The notes under the pieces: model-generated
Databases searched by the model: none
What the model saw: only the letters and a program-made list of their open reading frames with translations
Told to the model about the DNA's origin: nothing
Assembly: GCA_907163375.1 (NCBI GenBank)
Contig: CAJQUW010004793.1
Coordinates: 186,001-250,000 of the forward strand
Source: Prostheceraeus crozeri
Taxonomy: Eukaryota; Platyhelminthes; Polycladida; Euryleptidae
Length of the DNA stretch: 64,000 nucleotides
Direction: 5' to 3'
Program-made: the position numbers and the translations under genes
Part shown: piece after piece, positions 42,188-54,854 of the stretch
How the letters are laid out: each line of letters opens with the position of its first letter
Numbering within the stretch: the stretch's first letter is position 1

Positions 42188-43736
42188 AGCCTCACGACGA
42201 CAAGTCTATGATCAATTTAGCCAGCAATATCTGTATCCGGTTTTGAACCCGTTATCTGTGCCACGGTAATCTTCCTATGGCCAATGCCGGCATACCTCGT
42301 CAAAGAAGATATCATTAATCCTCTGTGCATGATGAGAATGCAGAAATCATCACGCACTTGATATTGCTATACACACGTGGGAAGCATTTGAAATGGACGA
42401 GCTATGCCTCCAAACTCTGTGAAAGAGTTAAATCTGAAATGGATCACAGCTACGAATCAAATCTTGAAAGGAAATTAGGAAATTTCTTACAGACAGTTGA
42501 AAATTTAGAATCAAATACATCCATAGACATTGATTAACATGTTAAAAAGTTCAAATTGTTTAAAGATGTTAGAAATTTCACTGAGGAATCAATAGAAACG
42601 GAAAATTAGAACATTTAAGTCGGCAATGTTATTTATCATCGCTGACTTACACTTTTCGAAGTTAAAATTTGATTGCTTTCAAAAAGAGAATATTAATGAT
42701 GCTTCATAATTGGTTCCTCTATGATGAAGTAGTTTTATCAGCATTACAAAAATAATCTATGAACATGTAGCAATATAAAAAAATGCATCATACAACATCG
42801 CTAACTTACAAAGCCTTCGTGTTTTTATTTTCTTTGGAAAGAGCCAAATTCTAGTGATGGATTGATGCTTATTTAATAACGGTCGATTGATTTCAGCTAT
42901 TATCTATTATCTATTAGCTATTATCTTCAGGAAATGAATTTATGACATTATAGAATAAGATTTAAAAATTCACATCTGCATACAAGCGATACAAAATTTT
43001 GATACAAAACTATGATACACATGATACTATGATACAAAACTATGAACAAAATTTTTAGGGACGGTATGGAAGAGTTGGAGCTATGCGGCAGGTAGTAAAG
43101 GGTCACCATGATACTATGTAACCCAGGGGTTGAATGACGTTCGAAGGAGGATTTGGGAGGAATGAGGTTCGAAGGAGTATTTTGAATGAGGAAGATCTGT
43201 TGATTTCCTCCTAAAAAAAAGAATTGCGACTGTAGCCATAATGCATGTAAATAGGCTACTCATTGAAATAAGTTTACAATAGACGGCGGTTTCAGATTTG
43301 GTAACTGAGATGAGCAGTCGACTCAGCATCAGCGTGCGCGTCGAGTTGAGATTGAAACTCACGAACTTGACACCTCGAATTCAGGAATAGTGTGGTAAGT
43401 ATCAGGCTCAATGCAATCATCGTCTTTGGTCATTACATGTAGCCTTTTGATGCCATCTTTCTTGATAATCACTTCCTAAAATACATGCTTCCTGATTAGT
43501 CACATGATAAGTCTGGTTTTGAAAATATGTCCTGTTACTATCTTTGACTTCTTTTTAAACTTGAATAGGGACCTATTGCTTTAGAGGGAAGTATTCTGAA
43601 TACTTTCAACATTTAGGGAGGAATCTGAGCAAAAACGTTGAGAACCACTGGGTAAATATTGAAAAAATTGCATAAAGAATTACTTTTTTTAAAAAAAATG
43701 TTTTCCAGCAAAACAATTTGTTTAAAACTCTACCCC
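42188..43736. other. No recognised gene
   Basis: A 70-codon frame at 42325-42537 (LYTRGKHLKWTSYASKLCER) is not recognised. Near 42985-43045 GATACAAAACTATGA-type words repeat. Otherwise no structure seen. Confidence 0.45.
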
Positions 43737-43740
43737 CCAG

Positions 43741-43780
43741 GACCTGTGCTCTGCCAACTGAGCTATAAGTTGTCTACATG
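43741..43780 (-). pseudogene. tRNA D-arm-like sequence
   Basis: On the minus strand TAGCTCAGTTGGCAG (43751-43765) followed by AGCAC is a perfect A box and D arm. No B box or T arm of matching quality follows, so this is at most a tRNA or SINE-head fragment. Confidence 0.4.
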
Positions 43781-43784
43781 CGAA

Positions 43785-46050
43785 TGTGTCAATTGGTAGG
43801 ATCATCCCTCACCACCACACATCAGTTGTCATAGCAATTATGATCAATGCAACAATAATAATGACATTTTTCGCAACAGCAATATTTTTTTTTAAAAATT
43901 TTGTTCTAATTTCTGGTTTATTATTGCTTTCAGATTTGTTACTATTACTTGGAGACCCGAATGAAAGCTGCATACAGAAAGCCTCTGATTACATTGTTTG
44001 GTTTCATCCCGTCATGTAAAAAGACAAAGACAGACCTGTCTCCCGAAAAGCTAGAGAGCAATAAATTAAGCGCTGGTAATTCAACAATTGTTTCTGATTT
44101 AAACAGTTGAAATGACTTTTCAAAGATGGGGATTATGCAAGCTTGTTCACAAGAAGCATAATTGAAAAACAGCTTGAAAATGCGCTGCGTTTGAAGAAAG
44201 TTGTACTTTTTCCCTACGGATTGTTCTGTTCAAATGATATTTTTCTCACTAAATTGAAAAGAATATGTATTCATCAATCATTTCAGAAAAAAATTGAAAG
44301 TCAGACACATCATCTTTTCTGTTAAGCATTGAACTTCATTGTGTGCATTCGCTGCACTGCATGGTACATTGAATTTCTATAGGAACTTTGCCATGTTGAT
44401 TTTTATGATCTATATAATGAAGATTATGACAAATTAATTTTTTTACAATCATCATCATCACCATCATATTGCTCATCATAACTCAATTGACAGAATGTCT
44501 GCAAATGAATATCAAACATATTGACAGAGCTTATGTGAAGACTGAAAATGTCTAAATTGATATCTAAAATAGGGTAATGACTTAATCGTGTGTATTTAGC
44601 ATGTAAGTGATACTGATTTCTTCATACGAACATCGCTGGTGTCGGTCTCAATAATAAGTGATACATATAATAATTATACTATAATAGTGATAATAATTTT
44701 ACTACTGCGGCATCAAATTGCTTTCTGAATTATGATGTTGCTAAGTAATGCGAAATATATGATGAAGAACTTGATAGATGATTAAGCGATTCAGAAGGTT
44801 TAGCCCTTTTTAATTTGCCTCTAGCAAATTCTTTGTCGATGAAGTAGTACGAACGATTCAGCCACCTTTAATATCCGCAGCTAGCACATCAATTTTCATA
44901 ACATTATTCGTGTACATGCTATGCAAGCATACGCCTATTGAAACAAAATAATTAGACCTATCATTGGCCTGATTGTAAAGTGAACCACATTTTTTCTAAT
45001 TGTACGTCTATGTCAATTGCCATGCAAGCGCATGTTACATGCGACGTACAATGCATTAGTAATGAATAACTGAATTTCAGATGACTTGCCCTCATGAATT
45101 TAAGCATACAAGGCTGTATTGCTTATAATATCATGCAGCTAAATAAAGACATATGCACAGGTGTGGATGTGTCCATCGGCAAGACATTAAAAAATATTTT
45201 GTTTGTAAAATTTGCTAAATTTCAGATCATTTATGAGCATGAAATGATGAGAAAATGACATGAAATTGAATAAAATGATGTGACTGTCTACGATGTCAAA
45301 CAAAAAAAGACCTACCTACATAAAAGTAATGTGCAACTCAATGCGAGGATGGGCAGTCGTAGCATTAGTAAAACTAATAGTAACAAAGCTACCTTTTCTG
45401 GCCTTCAGAGGCAAAATCGTCTACGAAATCTGAATAATCAGTCGATTTTGAAATGTCGGCTTCAATCGAGAGGATTGCCAGGTTACATAAGCGGTAACAT
45501 CGTAGATCACAGCTGGGTTTCTACTGATCCCAGTTCAGAAAAAAAGTGCGCTCCCTAGACGTTACTGGTCAACAAAGAAATTCGAAAAATCTGCTGCTCT
45601 ATTACAAGAGGCGATAAGGTGGCATCGGTCTCGTTTGAATTGTTAATAATATTTTCCGGCAGTATTGGCTTGATTATTATCACTTATTCTGAAAGCGTCA
45701 AAATCACAATTATGGTATTATGACAGTTCGGTTTCACAGTTCAGAATTTCTTTTGGTTTCATATCACTATCAGATGTAGAGGAAGCCAACCTGTGACTGA
45801 TGACTTCTGAGTTCTTCAAAACGGCGATCAAAGGATGTCCATTATCTTTTTTAAAAAACATTTCTTTTAAATTTACTTCAGCGTTAATGTTTGATATATT
45901 ATTTTCATCATCCGGAAACGTCTTCTTCTTCCGCCTCAATCTGCAAATATCGAATGCAGGTTTAGCGATTTCTTTTCCATTGATCATGGCAGTCACAAAA
46001 CTAGTCACAAAAACAGTTTGTGGATTCGACAATTTTATCTGATGCATCAT
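43785..46050. other. No recognised gene
   Basis: An ATC/CAT microsatellite lies near 44446-44470. A 112-codon minus-strand frame at 45718-46056 (LRRKKKTFPDDENNISNINA) runs into the end of the MITE at 46054 and is not recognised. Otherwise AT-rich sequence without coding pattern. Confidence 0.45.
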
Positions 46051-46053
46051 ATA

Positions 46054-47054
46054 CACTGTAAATCGCTCAATACCAATAACATACTAAGGATGCATACCAA
46101 AACTTTGTTTGGTATATTTCTGTATCTACTTGTATGGTTTTCGTATGTTATTTCAGTTGTGGCATGCCTTGCATACTAAAGCCGTACCAGCACAATGTTA
46201 AAGAAGGCATCAATGATGCCTGTAATATGTTGATTTAAGGCCTTATGTAATAAAGATCGCACTAATGTTGCATGGTACTTACTACTGCTTTGTAAGTAGT
46301 GAGGTAATGACATTGAAGAGTCAAACTTACAATAATTAATTCGATTTTAATATGTGCAAGTCTAAGGCATTTCATTAATAATCAATAAGTATTCAACCAT
46401 CAACAATTATGCAGTATGTAATTTTGGAATTAAGCATAATATCAATCCGAAATAAAAACACATTGCAATTCATGAACGCAAAAATAGTTATGTTTGAGGT
46501 ATATAAGTCGACAGGGTTGCACGTAAGATATCGTTTGAATGAAATGCTGTTAATCAACTTGGTTCGTAATGTAGAGCTAACCAAGCGTCCTGTTAATGTT
46601 TCGTGGCAAGTAGCAGCGACAACATACTGTACATGTGCAGCATAAAATTCACAATAGATCTAATTTAGTTAAACACCACACTATCAAAAAGAAATATTCA
46701 CGACTGGTATTACTGAAAAAAGTTATTTGACAGTAGTATGTAATATATGTATTTTTTTGCTATGTGACTTAAAAAATCTACTTACGAAAGACGTACGAAT
46801 GAGGACGAATTTGCATCGGGCCTCGTATGTAAAACATGCCAACAACTCGTATTTCATCGTAAAACAGCCAATCACAGATAAGATAGTTCGCATCGCTACA
46901 TGCCAATCACACACGAAAGTAAGCAAACGTTCGTATTAAAAACATACCAGATCTCTGTAAACATAAGAGAATCTCGTGTCAAATGTTAATTTCAAATTGC
47001 ATGTGAATCTGGTGCATGTTTGTATGTAATTTTCGTATCCAGCGATTTAAAGTG
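46054..47054 (+). mobile_element. 1-kb non-autonomous element, CACTG ends, copy 1
   Basis: The left end CACTGTAAATCGCT and the right end, inverse of CACTTTAAATCGCT, are flanked on both sides by TA (46052-46053 and 47055-47056). The interior is dense in CATACC and GTATG words and encodes nothing. An inverted second copy is at 62665-63626. CACTG ends suggest the CACTA/EnSpm group, without proof. Confidence 0.75.
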
Positions 47055-47056
47055 TA

Positions 47057-48890
47057 GATATCAGAGGTTCGATGACAAGAAATGCACCTTCACACTGTCA
47101 ATGCGACATTCCCATCGTATCCCATTGAGTGGTTTCGCAGACAGCATATGAACATGCTTCTTGAACAACGACCGGGGATGAATAGATGCAATGAAGAAGA
47201 CATAGAGGCGTTGGAGCGTATACCGAAGAATGATGCAGCCATAGAAAGTATATAGTAGGTAGAGTGTCGACTCAAAAAATGTCAGCAAAAATTTCGTGAA
47301 AATTTCTATTTCAAAAACTTTAATCTTTGCGGAGATTGCGTTCCTGTGGTACAAAAAAATACTTGATCAATTTCTAAAAAGCTAAATTTTTGAAAATTAT
47401 TCCTATGCTTGTATACTAGCGATTTGGTACTTCAAACTACAGAATTAGATTGTTTTATTTTTTCAGTTTACTAGAAGTGAGGACTAATTCAAAACGATGG
47501 CACCCACAGAGCTTTGTGGGTGGCTAAAAAGGAATTCCTAATACGTTACAGAGAAAGGAAAAATAGTCATGCGTCGCTTGCGGATTGCAATGAATTCCAT
47601 CAAAGTGCTTTGATTGTCACGATTTCTTCAGATTTGAAGAATTCCGATTATTGCGCACAAGTCTCTCCATTATGTTGGTCCTTCCGATCACCACTAAAGA
47701 AAATTACAGGCGCACGAAAATTTGTTCTCCTGATGATTTCACCATCCTCTTCTCAGAATTCCTTACTTCATACACTGAATGTAGCCGGACAGCGATGTGT
47801 GTTTTGGTGTGTCCCAAGTGCGCACGCATGGCCACTCACTCACTGGCTCTGGTGTCCGAAACCGGCTGTCAGTTTACTGTTTGCCATTTTCAATAGTAGG
47901 CGATATACGAATTATCCATTCAAGGAGGAGCAAGTTTCGTAACTCTGTGATGTGCCATATTACGATGTTAAGGACAGATACGATACCTCCATTCTGGAAA
48001 CAAATTGTCTTTTCTCCAAATTGCTGACTAGAGACTGCATTCCACATGCTGAATCAATCGTCACCAAACTTCATGTAGACGTACTTAAGCGTATTTTTTA
48101 CTTACATACAAAAAATTATGCAAATCGGACAAGCAAATTTGGCAGTGACGGTAACGTGAAGTGTAGCGATGTTAGAAGCTTGATCTGACGTTGTCTGTTC
48201 GACGTAATATTGTCATTCGTGTGTGCATTGTTCTCTCTGCCTCTTCGTCTCATCCACTGCTATTTAAAATATTCCCACGACCGCTACCTTGCCAGTTTTT
48301 TAAGTTAAAAATGTTAGAATAAGGGATATGGCCTTTGTGCGCGGTTGGGGCGTATCTTTGCGATGTGTTGTGAAAAAACCAGACGTGTCTAGTAAACCAA
48401 GAATTATATTTGTAGTCAAAACTATACACATTGCTAGCCAACTATAGCGCAGACAAACAAACACATCAAGTGAAATATATGCACCTCAATTTCACACATT
48501 CCCCGCCCAACGCGTGATACATGCGTTGACTTGGAATGCAACAATGTAAAAAATCACTTGAAATCACATAGTTCCATTACTTGAGCGAATAGTCCTTCGT
48601 TTCACCATATCCGACATTGTCCTCGCACGAAATCGTTCAAGTAACTCGATCACAAAAGTGATGACGAATCGATTGATGGTCTAAACCATCACAAGACGAC
48701 GTTACAAACAAAATTCCACCAACTTTTTAAATGCTGAAATCGTTGCTGACAATACAAAGTTAAAAAATCACACATGCTGACACAACATATTAAATAAGTT
48801 CAAGTTCAAGTTTTATATTTACTCACTACAAATGATGTATGTGACAACACTTACTTGTTAATAATCTATCGGTCACTTGTTAATAATAGG
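47057..48890. other. No recognised gene
   Basis: Overlapping frames at 47514-48188 on the plus strand contain a CVLVCPKCARMATHS stretch but no domain I can name, and no single frame is favoured. Confidence 0.4.
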
Positions 48891-48897
48891 TCACATA

Positions 48898-49135
48898 CAC
48901 ACTCACAAAAGTAACGGTATAATAACGGCTGCACAACGGTAGTATCCGTTAGATGCTAGAAGAGTAACGTTAGTACATGACGGAATGGTGTTAGATTAAT
49001 ATACCTAACGCTAAATTATCCTAACGGATTTTAGAATTTACAAATAACGTTATCAAATAATAACGCTAATGATAATTAAAATAGCGTTATGAAATAATAG
49101 GTTTTCAAATGTTTAATAACGTTATCAAATTGGCT
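48898..49135 (+). repeat. Cluster of TAACG motifs, left boundary
   Basis: From CACACTCACAAAAGTAACGG onward, more than ten copies of TAACG or its inverse CGTTA occur in about 240 bases (TAACGGT, ATAACGGC, TAACGTTA, AACGCTAA, ATAACGTTATC). A similar cluster ends near 58909 with an inverted tip. Candidate subterminal repeats of one large element. Confidence 0.55.
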
Positions 49136-49284
49136 TTCGTGATGTTTTGAGGTTTTAATTGTCATCGTTGTTGAAAGTTTCTACATATATATATATAGGC
49201 CTGTTATTATTTATTATAGACATGTTATTTTTTTTCGTTTAAGAATATAACGACATGATCGCATTCATGATGTTCCCGGTGAAA

Positions 49285-49480
49285 AAAAATCGTCGGCGAT
49301 GCCTCGTCAATTAGTCGGGCAGTGTCGGCTGTCAACCGTATCGGCGCACCGAGTGAACGCCGACACAGGAGTTGTCGGTACCCATCGGCTAGGTGACGGC
49401 TGCGCCGACATGATGATTAGAAAATTGGGAAGTATCGGCATGTTCTCCCTATATGCCGACAGTAGCTATAGCCGGACCAA
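49285..49480 (+). repeat. Cluster of GTCGGC/GCCGAC motifs
   Basis: About ten copies of TCGGC, GTCGG or their inverses occur within 195 GC-richer bases (CGTCGGCGA, GTGTCGGCTG, ACGCCGACAC, TTGTCGG, GCGCCGACA, TATGCCGACAG). The 71-codon frame across it is a by-product. Probably a subterminal repeat block or a binding-site cluster. Confidence 0.5.
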
Positions 49481-49499
49481 TATTATCAAATCTCGTCCA

Positions 49500-52400
49500 C
49501 TCCAATTCGTATGATCTATATAACTTAAACACTGCTGTGATTTACAACAGAAAGACTCCTGCTGCGCTCGAGGAGCATAGTCAGCACATTCTGCTTCTTT
49601 GCAAGTGGCACAGATGAAAGACAAAAAGGCAACCTCTTGCAAAAAGGATTACAGAATTCCTCATACCAGATATCAGGACCAGATTTCCGACAGCATGTGG
49701 TAAGTTAAGATATCAATACATGTCTACATATAGCGGCAACTATGGGTCAACAGTTCTGTCTCCGTTACTTGTATTTTCTTTTTGAGTGATTCAAAATGTA
49801 GATAGAATTACATGGAAATTCACAGAACATCCTGACAAAAAGAAAAACGCATGTTAATGTATTAGATGTGTATACAATCCTACATTAACACAGCCTGATT
49901 TTAATCGGTGCATTAATCTGTTGCACATTCTTCGCTGCAGCGCAGAAAATGTTGCTAGTACTCTAACGCAACGAGAAAGCAAATTAAGGAAAAAATTCTT
50001 TCGAAAGTTGAAAACCCTGCTGAGAACACATTGTTGCGTTGTTTTCAGTAGCCGTTTATCTGTCTATTTTCGCTTTCTCCGAACGACCGTGAATTAGGGT
50101 AATTCCTTTTGAAAGAGGAATAGAGCTTCTTCCAACCTTCTATTTCTAACCATTGTCGGATGTCTAGAGCACCGGGATATGCAACTCCTAAATTTTCACG
50201 AATATCCCACAGTCTATACTATAGAGTGAAGACTGATAGATTTCATTGTTCGATAGCGCAAAGCGCATTTCAATGCGCTGCTGTTGACGGGAAGTTTCAT
50301 ACAGGACAGCACAACAGTTTGTGCACACGCAGTCATAATACTGCCTTTGTCCTTCGATTCCCTCCTCACAGTGATCTGCCGAATCTGCATGCAAATATGT
50401 GAGGCTAGCGTCATCTGATTGATCGATACGTTGCTATAGCATCAAGTTGGTTAGCTTGTCTCAAAGCATTTCATTTATGCGTGTGCCGGCACACGGAGTG
50501 CAGCCATTCTACGATAATAAACAGCAAGTGCACATAAAGCACATCAGATAACTCAACGAATGTGCATATATCGTTTTTTGCATTTTCTCATGACCAAACT
50601 CTTCGCGACAAATGGATAAGAGCAATTGAACGAGAGGATGTCGATAATTTTGGCCAAAGAAGCGTTTTCGTTCCAACCTTGTCTTCGCGAATTTGTTCTG
50701 TATTTTCTCGAAAATGATTTGATCAAGACAGGTCAACAATTCAAGATCATCTAAGCGTCCAAGAAAAGAATTGAAACTATTGCAACTCAAATCTTCGACA
50801 GTTCCCAGTGTTTTCAACAACTTTCCATCATACTATACCTCGGCATCTTCATCAAATACACTTCATCCTTCACTTAACAAAAGAAGAATCAACGACAGCG
50901 GCTCGCATGGAAGGAGAGAACACAAGAATGGAAACTTGATAATTCGAATTCCCAAGGATGATATCACCGATTTCGAGGATCTCTTAGATTGGCTTCCTTC
51001 AATAAATCTCCCAACAAATTACACATATATTACGACTTCCGAGTGCGCAGTGTTTTCTCATTTTTCTTCAGAATCATTTAACAATAAATTGTTTCCACAT
51101 TTTCAAAGTTTCATTCGTATATTTCATGATTTGTCATTTGACTTCTACATCGATGGAATCGGGATACATGGCAATCGATTTTATTATCCCTTGGAAGCGA
51201 ATGACACAATCTAAGAAACGGAATTGACTAATTTATGCAAAATGTAAGTCATTGCTGTGACTCGAACAGTCAGGTTGTTAATAGGTAAGCTGATCTATAA
51301 CTATTTCTTTCTCTCCATCGTTTGTTAGTTATCATTTGTACAGGATTTAGTAATTCTATTATTGTACGCATAGGTCTATCACTGGCAATATTTGTTCAGA
51401 AATAAAGGCGTTCCACATTTTACATCGTTAAGTTTATCCTGATGTTATTACAATGACATGATAATTAGCATTTTTCATGATGAATTGATGACAGTATATA
51501 ACACGTCTACTCATTACCTAATGTGCCTCTAGAGAAGTAAAACCCACTGAATATATCACAATTTTTAAAAATGAAATCGTGTTGATGAAGAGATGAAGCC
51601 CGCATGAGATGAACAGTCAAATGAGTGTTCATCGCATTGTTCATCGAGATACGTCAACGTTTAGTGAAAATGTGTGATTATGACATTAAAAATCTGCTTG
51701 ATTGCTTACATCGAATAGCTGCCATTATTAATTCAAGTTAAACTGCTTTTGGTTGTGAGTCACTCGCGTATTTGTTACAGCATTCAATTTGTGGTTGCGA
51801 ACTTCGATCAGAATCTGTTGACATGTGTATTTATATTTAATAACACCATGCCATGCAGTCATAACGAAGTACATGTACAAATCAATTTTCGAATTATAGT
51901 TGTGATTAGTTGATACTGGCTTTGACAGGGCAATCCAAAGTTAGCAATATACTGACGTCAATCTTCAATACATTTCGCGGTACATTTCAAACAGTGATCA
52001 GTCAGGGGACTTGCTGCATCTCCATTCTTGATAGGGGCGGGTGGGGCACATTGAACATGTTTTTGATCTTTTCTCAACAGTTTGAATATACTAAATCAAA
52101 TGAACCAAAATCAAACTCGGATGAAAGGTTGAGGGTATCCCTAGTAATCTCTGAGTTGTTGGACGTTTTTGTGACATTTAATCTCCTCACAATTTTAATT
52201 TTAAAATTTCTACCAAAGTGGTTCAATGTGCCCCACGCATGGGGCACATTGAACCACCCACTGGGGTGGCTACTTTGCGATGTGCATCAAATCTCAAACG
52301 AAAAGGGCGTGAAGATCATCTATGTAACTATTAGAACTAAAATGACGAAAAAGCGGATAAACAACAACTAATATTGCGATTATTATGATTAAGAAGTTAC

Positions 52401-53560
52401 TACAAAGAAAACAATTAGTTAGCGTGTATTATTATTATTCTTGTTTCGAAATAAGTAACATAATTTTATCTTACTTTAATTTGCGAATTTAACGTCAAGT
52501 TTATATTTACGAATACGATAATTAATTTTGCGAGAAAAACTATCACTAATAAAATCAATATTTAGAACAACTATCTTTTCATTAAAATAGTTTTTGATTT
52601 ACGCGAGCGTTTGTTAATAACGAAATCTCTATCAGAGCGACCATCACACTTGAGACGAGATTTGGTTTTGTTTCCAGCTTCGATGCCAAGAGAGTTAGAG
52701 CTGTACTTCTTTTATCGATGCTGTCAAAGGTGTTGAGAGTGAAGTTTCTCTTTACATAACTGGAGACCCAACTATCTTTAGTAAAGGACGGGTACAACTT
52801 GACACGATTTCATTTTGATAATGGCAAAAATTAATTTTGCTTAACCCATAGTGAAATCTTTAATAGTTCAAGTAGTTATTTTCAGGGATATCGGTCGCAA
52901 ACTTAGTATCCTTATTGAGTGAGTTTAACACTTTTTAGCTTTTAACTCAGTAAATAAAGATGAAGTTTAATAAAGTTTATAGATATAAATAATAATATAC
53001 AATAAGAAAAGTTAATCCTTTTTACAAATAAGTCTATTAATAATAATTTTTCTTCTAATTTATGTCATTTTTTTATTCTCAAGAATGAGCGATCAATAAT
53101 CAATGATGTCAAGCAATAATCAACCATTGAAGCGATAGTAAGTATTCGTGTTCGAAATAGGTTATAAAACTTCTATGTTAAAGTGAAAATACCGCAGTGG
53201 GGCCTGCACTATCGTCTCTTGGACTGTGAACCAAGGCTAAACGTTTCGGATGAGTTACTGAATGACAAAGACTTTTGAATTGTGTAGTCGCAATCTTCAT
53301 CTATCTAAAATTGGTTTAGTGACAACACAACGATGATAAAAACCTTTCGCTTTGGCTTGAACACGGACAATAAAACAAAAGACCTTAAAATTGGACATCT
53401 ATATCAGGACATTTTGATTTAATCTCAGTCAGATTCATTGTCTTATCCACATATCCGTAGTCCGTGCTCGTATCAACGCATAGGGATACTTTTCTCTCTT
53501 ATTATATTCAAACATGATTTCTGAACAGGAAAGGACAGTGTAGGAATATTGCTATGTTAG
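49500..53560. other. No recognised gene; several unassigned frames
   Basis: A 147-codon plus-strand frame (50771-51214) contains LIIRIPKDDITDFEDLLDWL and FYIDGIGIHGNRFYYPLE; it looks coding-like but matches nothing I know. A 103-codon minus-strand frame overlaps its start. A 153-codon frame at 51910-52371 spans the palindrome described next. 52.3-53.5 kb is very AT-rich and empty. Confidence 0.35.
52218..52257. repeat. Perfect 18-bp palindrome GTGGTTCAATGTGCCCCA
   Basis: Arms 52218-52235 and 52240-52257 are perfect inverted copies around CGCA. A related GTGGGGCACATTGAACAT occurs at about 52039-52056. These look like terminal repeats of a small element meeting head to head. Confidence 0.7.
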
Positions 53561-53984
53561 ATAGGGTAAACTCGGCTAATTCGGAGGCACGGGTAATTCG
53601 GAGGTATTTTCTTTGATCAAATAATTTTCAGACTTAATGAAATCTGACTGTCGCTGTTTTTGGCATGGATATCTATGTCGGTATGCGCGTCAGTCATGAA
53701 GTAAGAATGAATTCAAAACGTCGTCGCTGAAGAATTCAAAACTTCATTTATTGTAGGTAGCAATAGAAATGCGATAAAAATTCGCTGTTTTTGCATACAC
53801 ATCGTGGGAAAGTCGATATTTCTGCAGCATATGTAATTTATCTGCCGATAGACAGTTTGGCTGTAGAATGAACACTTGTTGCAAGTTTAAAAGTTTTGGC
53901 GAATCAAAACAGATCATAGTGCACTTGCTATGCGCTTAGCTAATTCAGTCAAAAATTAGTTTTTTCGTCAGAATTTCTGTGATC

Positions 53985-54617
53985 ATGGATCGCCAAGCAC
54001 TAGTTGCTGCAGCAAAGAACGCTGTTTTATCGAACAATATTTCCATTTACAAGGCATCGAGACAATTTAACATCCCCGAAACAACTATACGAAGGCATTG
54101 CAATTCCGAGAACAATTTAAGTGGGCCAGGACGACCTCGAAAGCTAAGTGAAGCCCAAGAATTGGAACTGGTGAAATATTCAAGAGACATGGTTCGCCTG
54201 GGATTTGGCTTGACGGCAAGCGACATGATTCGTTGTGCAAACGGGATGACGGGTGGTGATAGCAGACTGAGCTGGGATTGGTGGTCATCTTTCAAAAGTC
54301 GTCACAACCTTTGTTTGAGAGCGTCCGAACCAGTGGCTCACTACAGGGCAACGATGGCGAATCGCGCGATTATGGATGACTTCTTTGACAAATACGAAGC
54401 CAAGATATCCGAACTCAACTTGGAGAACAAGCCGCATCTGATCTACAATCTCGATGAGACCGGACTACAGATAGCCGGAGGATCGGGCCGCGTGGTGGCC
54501 CCACGCGGCATGAAGCGAGTGTGCTCGCGGACCTACGCGGACAAAAGCGAGACGAGGACCCTTCTCATTGCTGTCAGCGCGTCTGGTGCTATCTCGCCTG
54601 GGATGCTGCTGTTCAAA
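53985..54617 (+). CDS. Pogo-like transposase, exon 1 (211 codons)
   Basis: From the ATG in MDRQALVAAAKNAVLSNN the frame gives a psq/CENP-B-type helix-turn-helix (codons about 1-50, SIYKASRQFNIPETTIRRH), a second HTH region (SWDWWSSFKSRHNL) and the first catalytic Asp in IYNLDETG (Asp157). The block TLLIAVSASGAISPGMLLF follows. The exon ends at codon 211 in phase 0 before GTAAGT at 54618. The transposase binds the element's ends and cuts DNA in the nucleus. Confidence 0.9.
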
Positions 54618-54854
54618 GTAAGTTACAATTCTAATATTCTTACATGTATTGTCAAAGTTCGACAGAATAGAATTTTATAGCCTAATAGGCTTATCTTCAT
54701 CAAACTATGATAAGCTCACAATTCTTATAGGCCTACATGCATACTAATTGACAAGCACGAGGTATAGGCCTATTTAAGACCGAGCTATAGGCTAGATCTT
54801 CTCAATCGCCCAACAATTGAGGCCTAGGTCTAAAATTTTTTTTTCTATTTCTAG
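54618..54854 (+). other. Intron of the pogo-like transposase
   Basis: A 237-base intron begins GTAAGTTAC and ends TTTTTTTTCTATTTCTAG. Both sites are consensus, the intron contains stops in all frames, and the exons meet in phase 0 in a conserved stretch (MLLF-K then GIRRTLLHDV). Confidence 0.85.

Larger units (their letters stand above)
39696..42809 (+). repeat. Five copies of the motif TCGTCGCTGACTTAC
   Basis: Copies lie at 39696-39710, 39873-39887 and 40067-40081 on one side of the transposase-like gene, and at 42636-42650 and 42795-42809 on the other, all in the same orientation. Spacings are 177, 194 and 159 bases within the groups. Flanking bases differ, so only the 15-mer is shared. 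This pattern looks like subterminal transposase-binding repeats, but they are direct, not inverted. Confidence 0.65.

Noticed and set aside
51910-52371. 153-codon frame as a gene
   Set aside because: It runs through a perfect palindrome and element-end-like words, so the frame is likely incidental.
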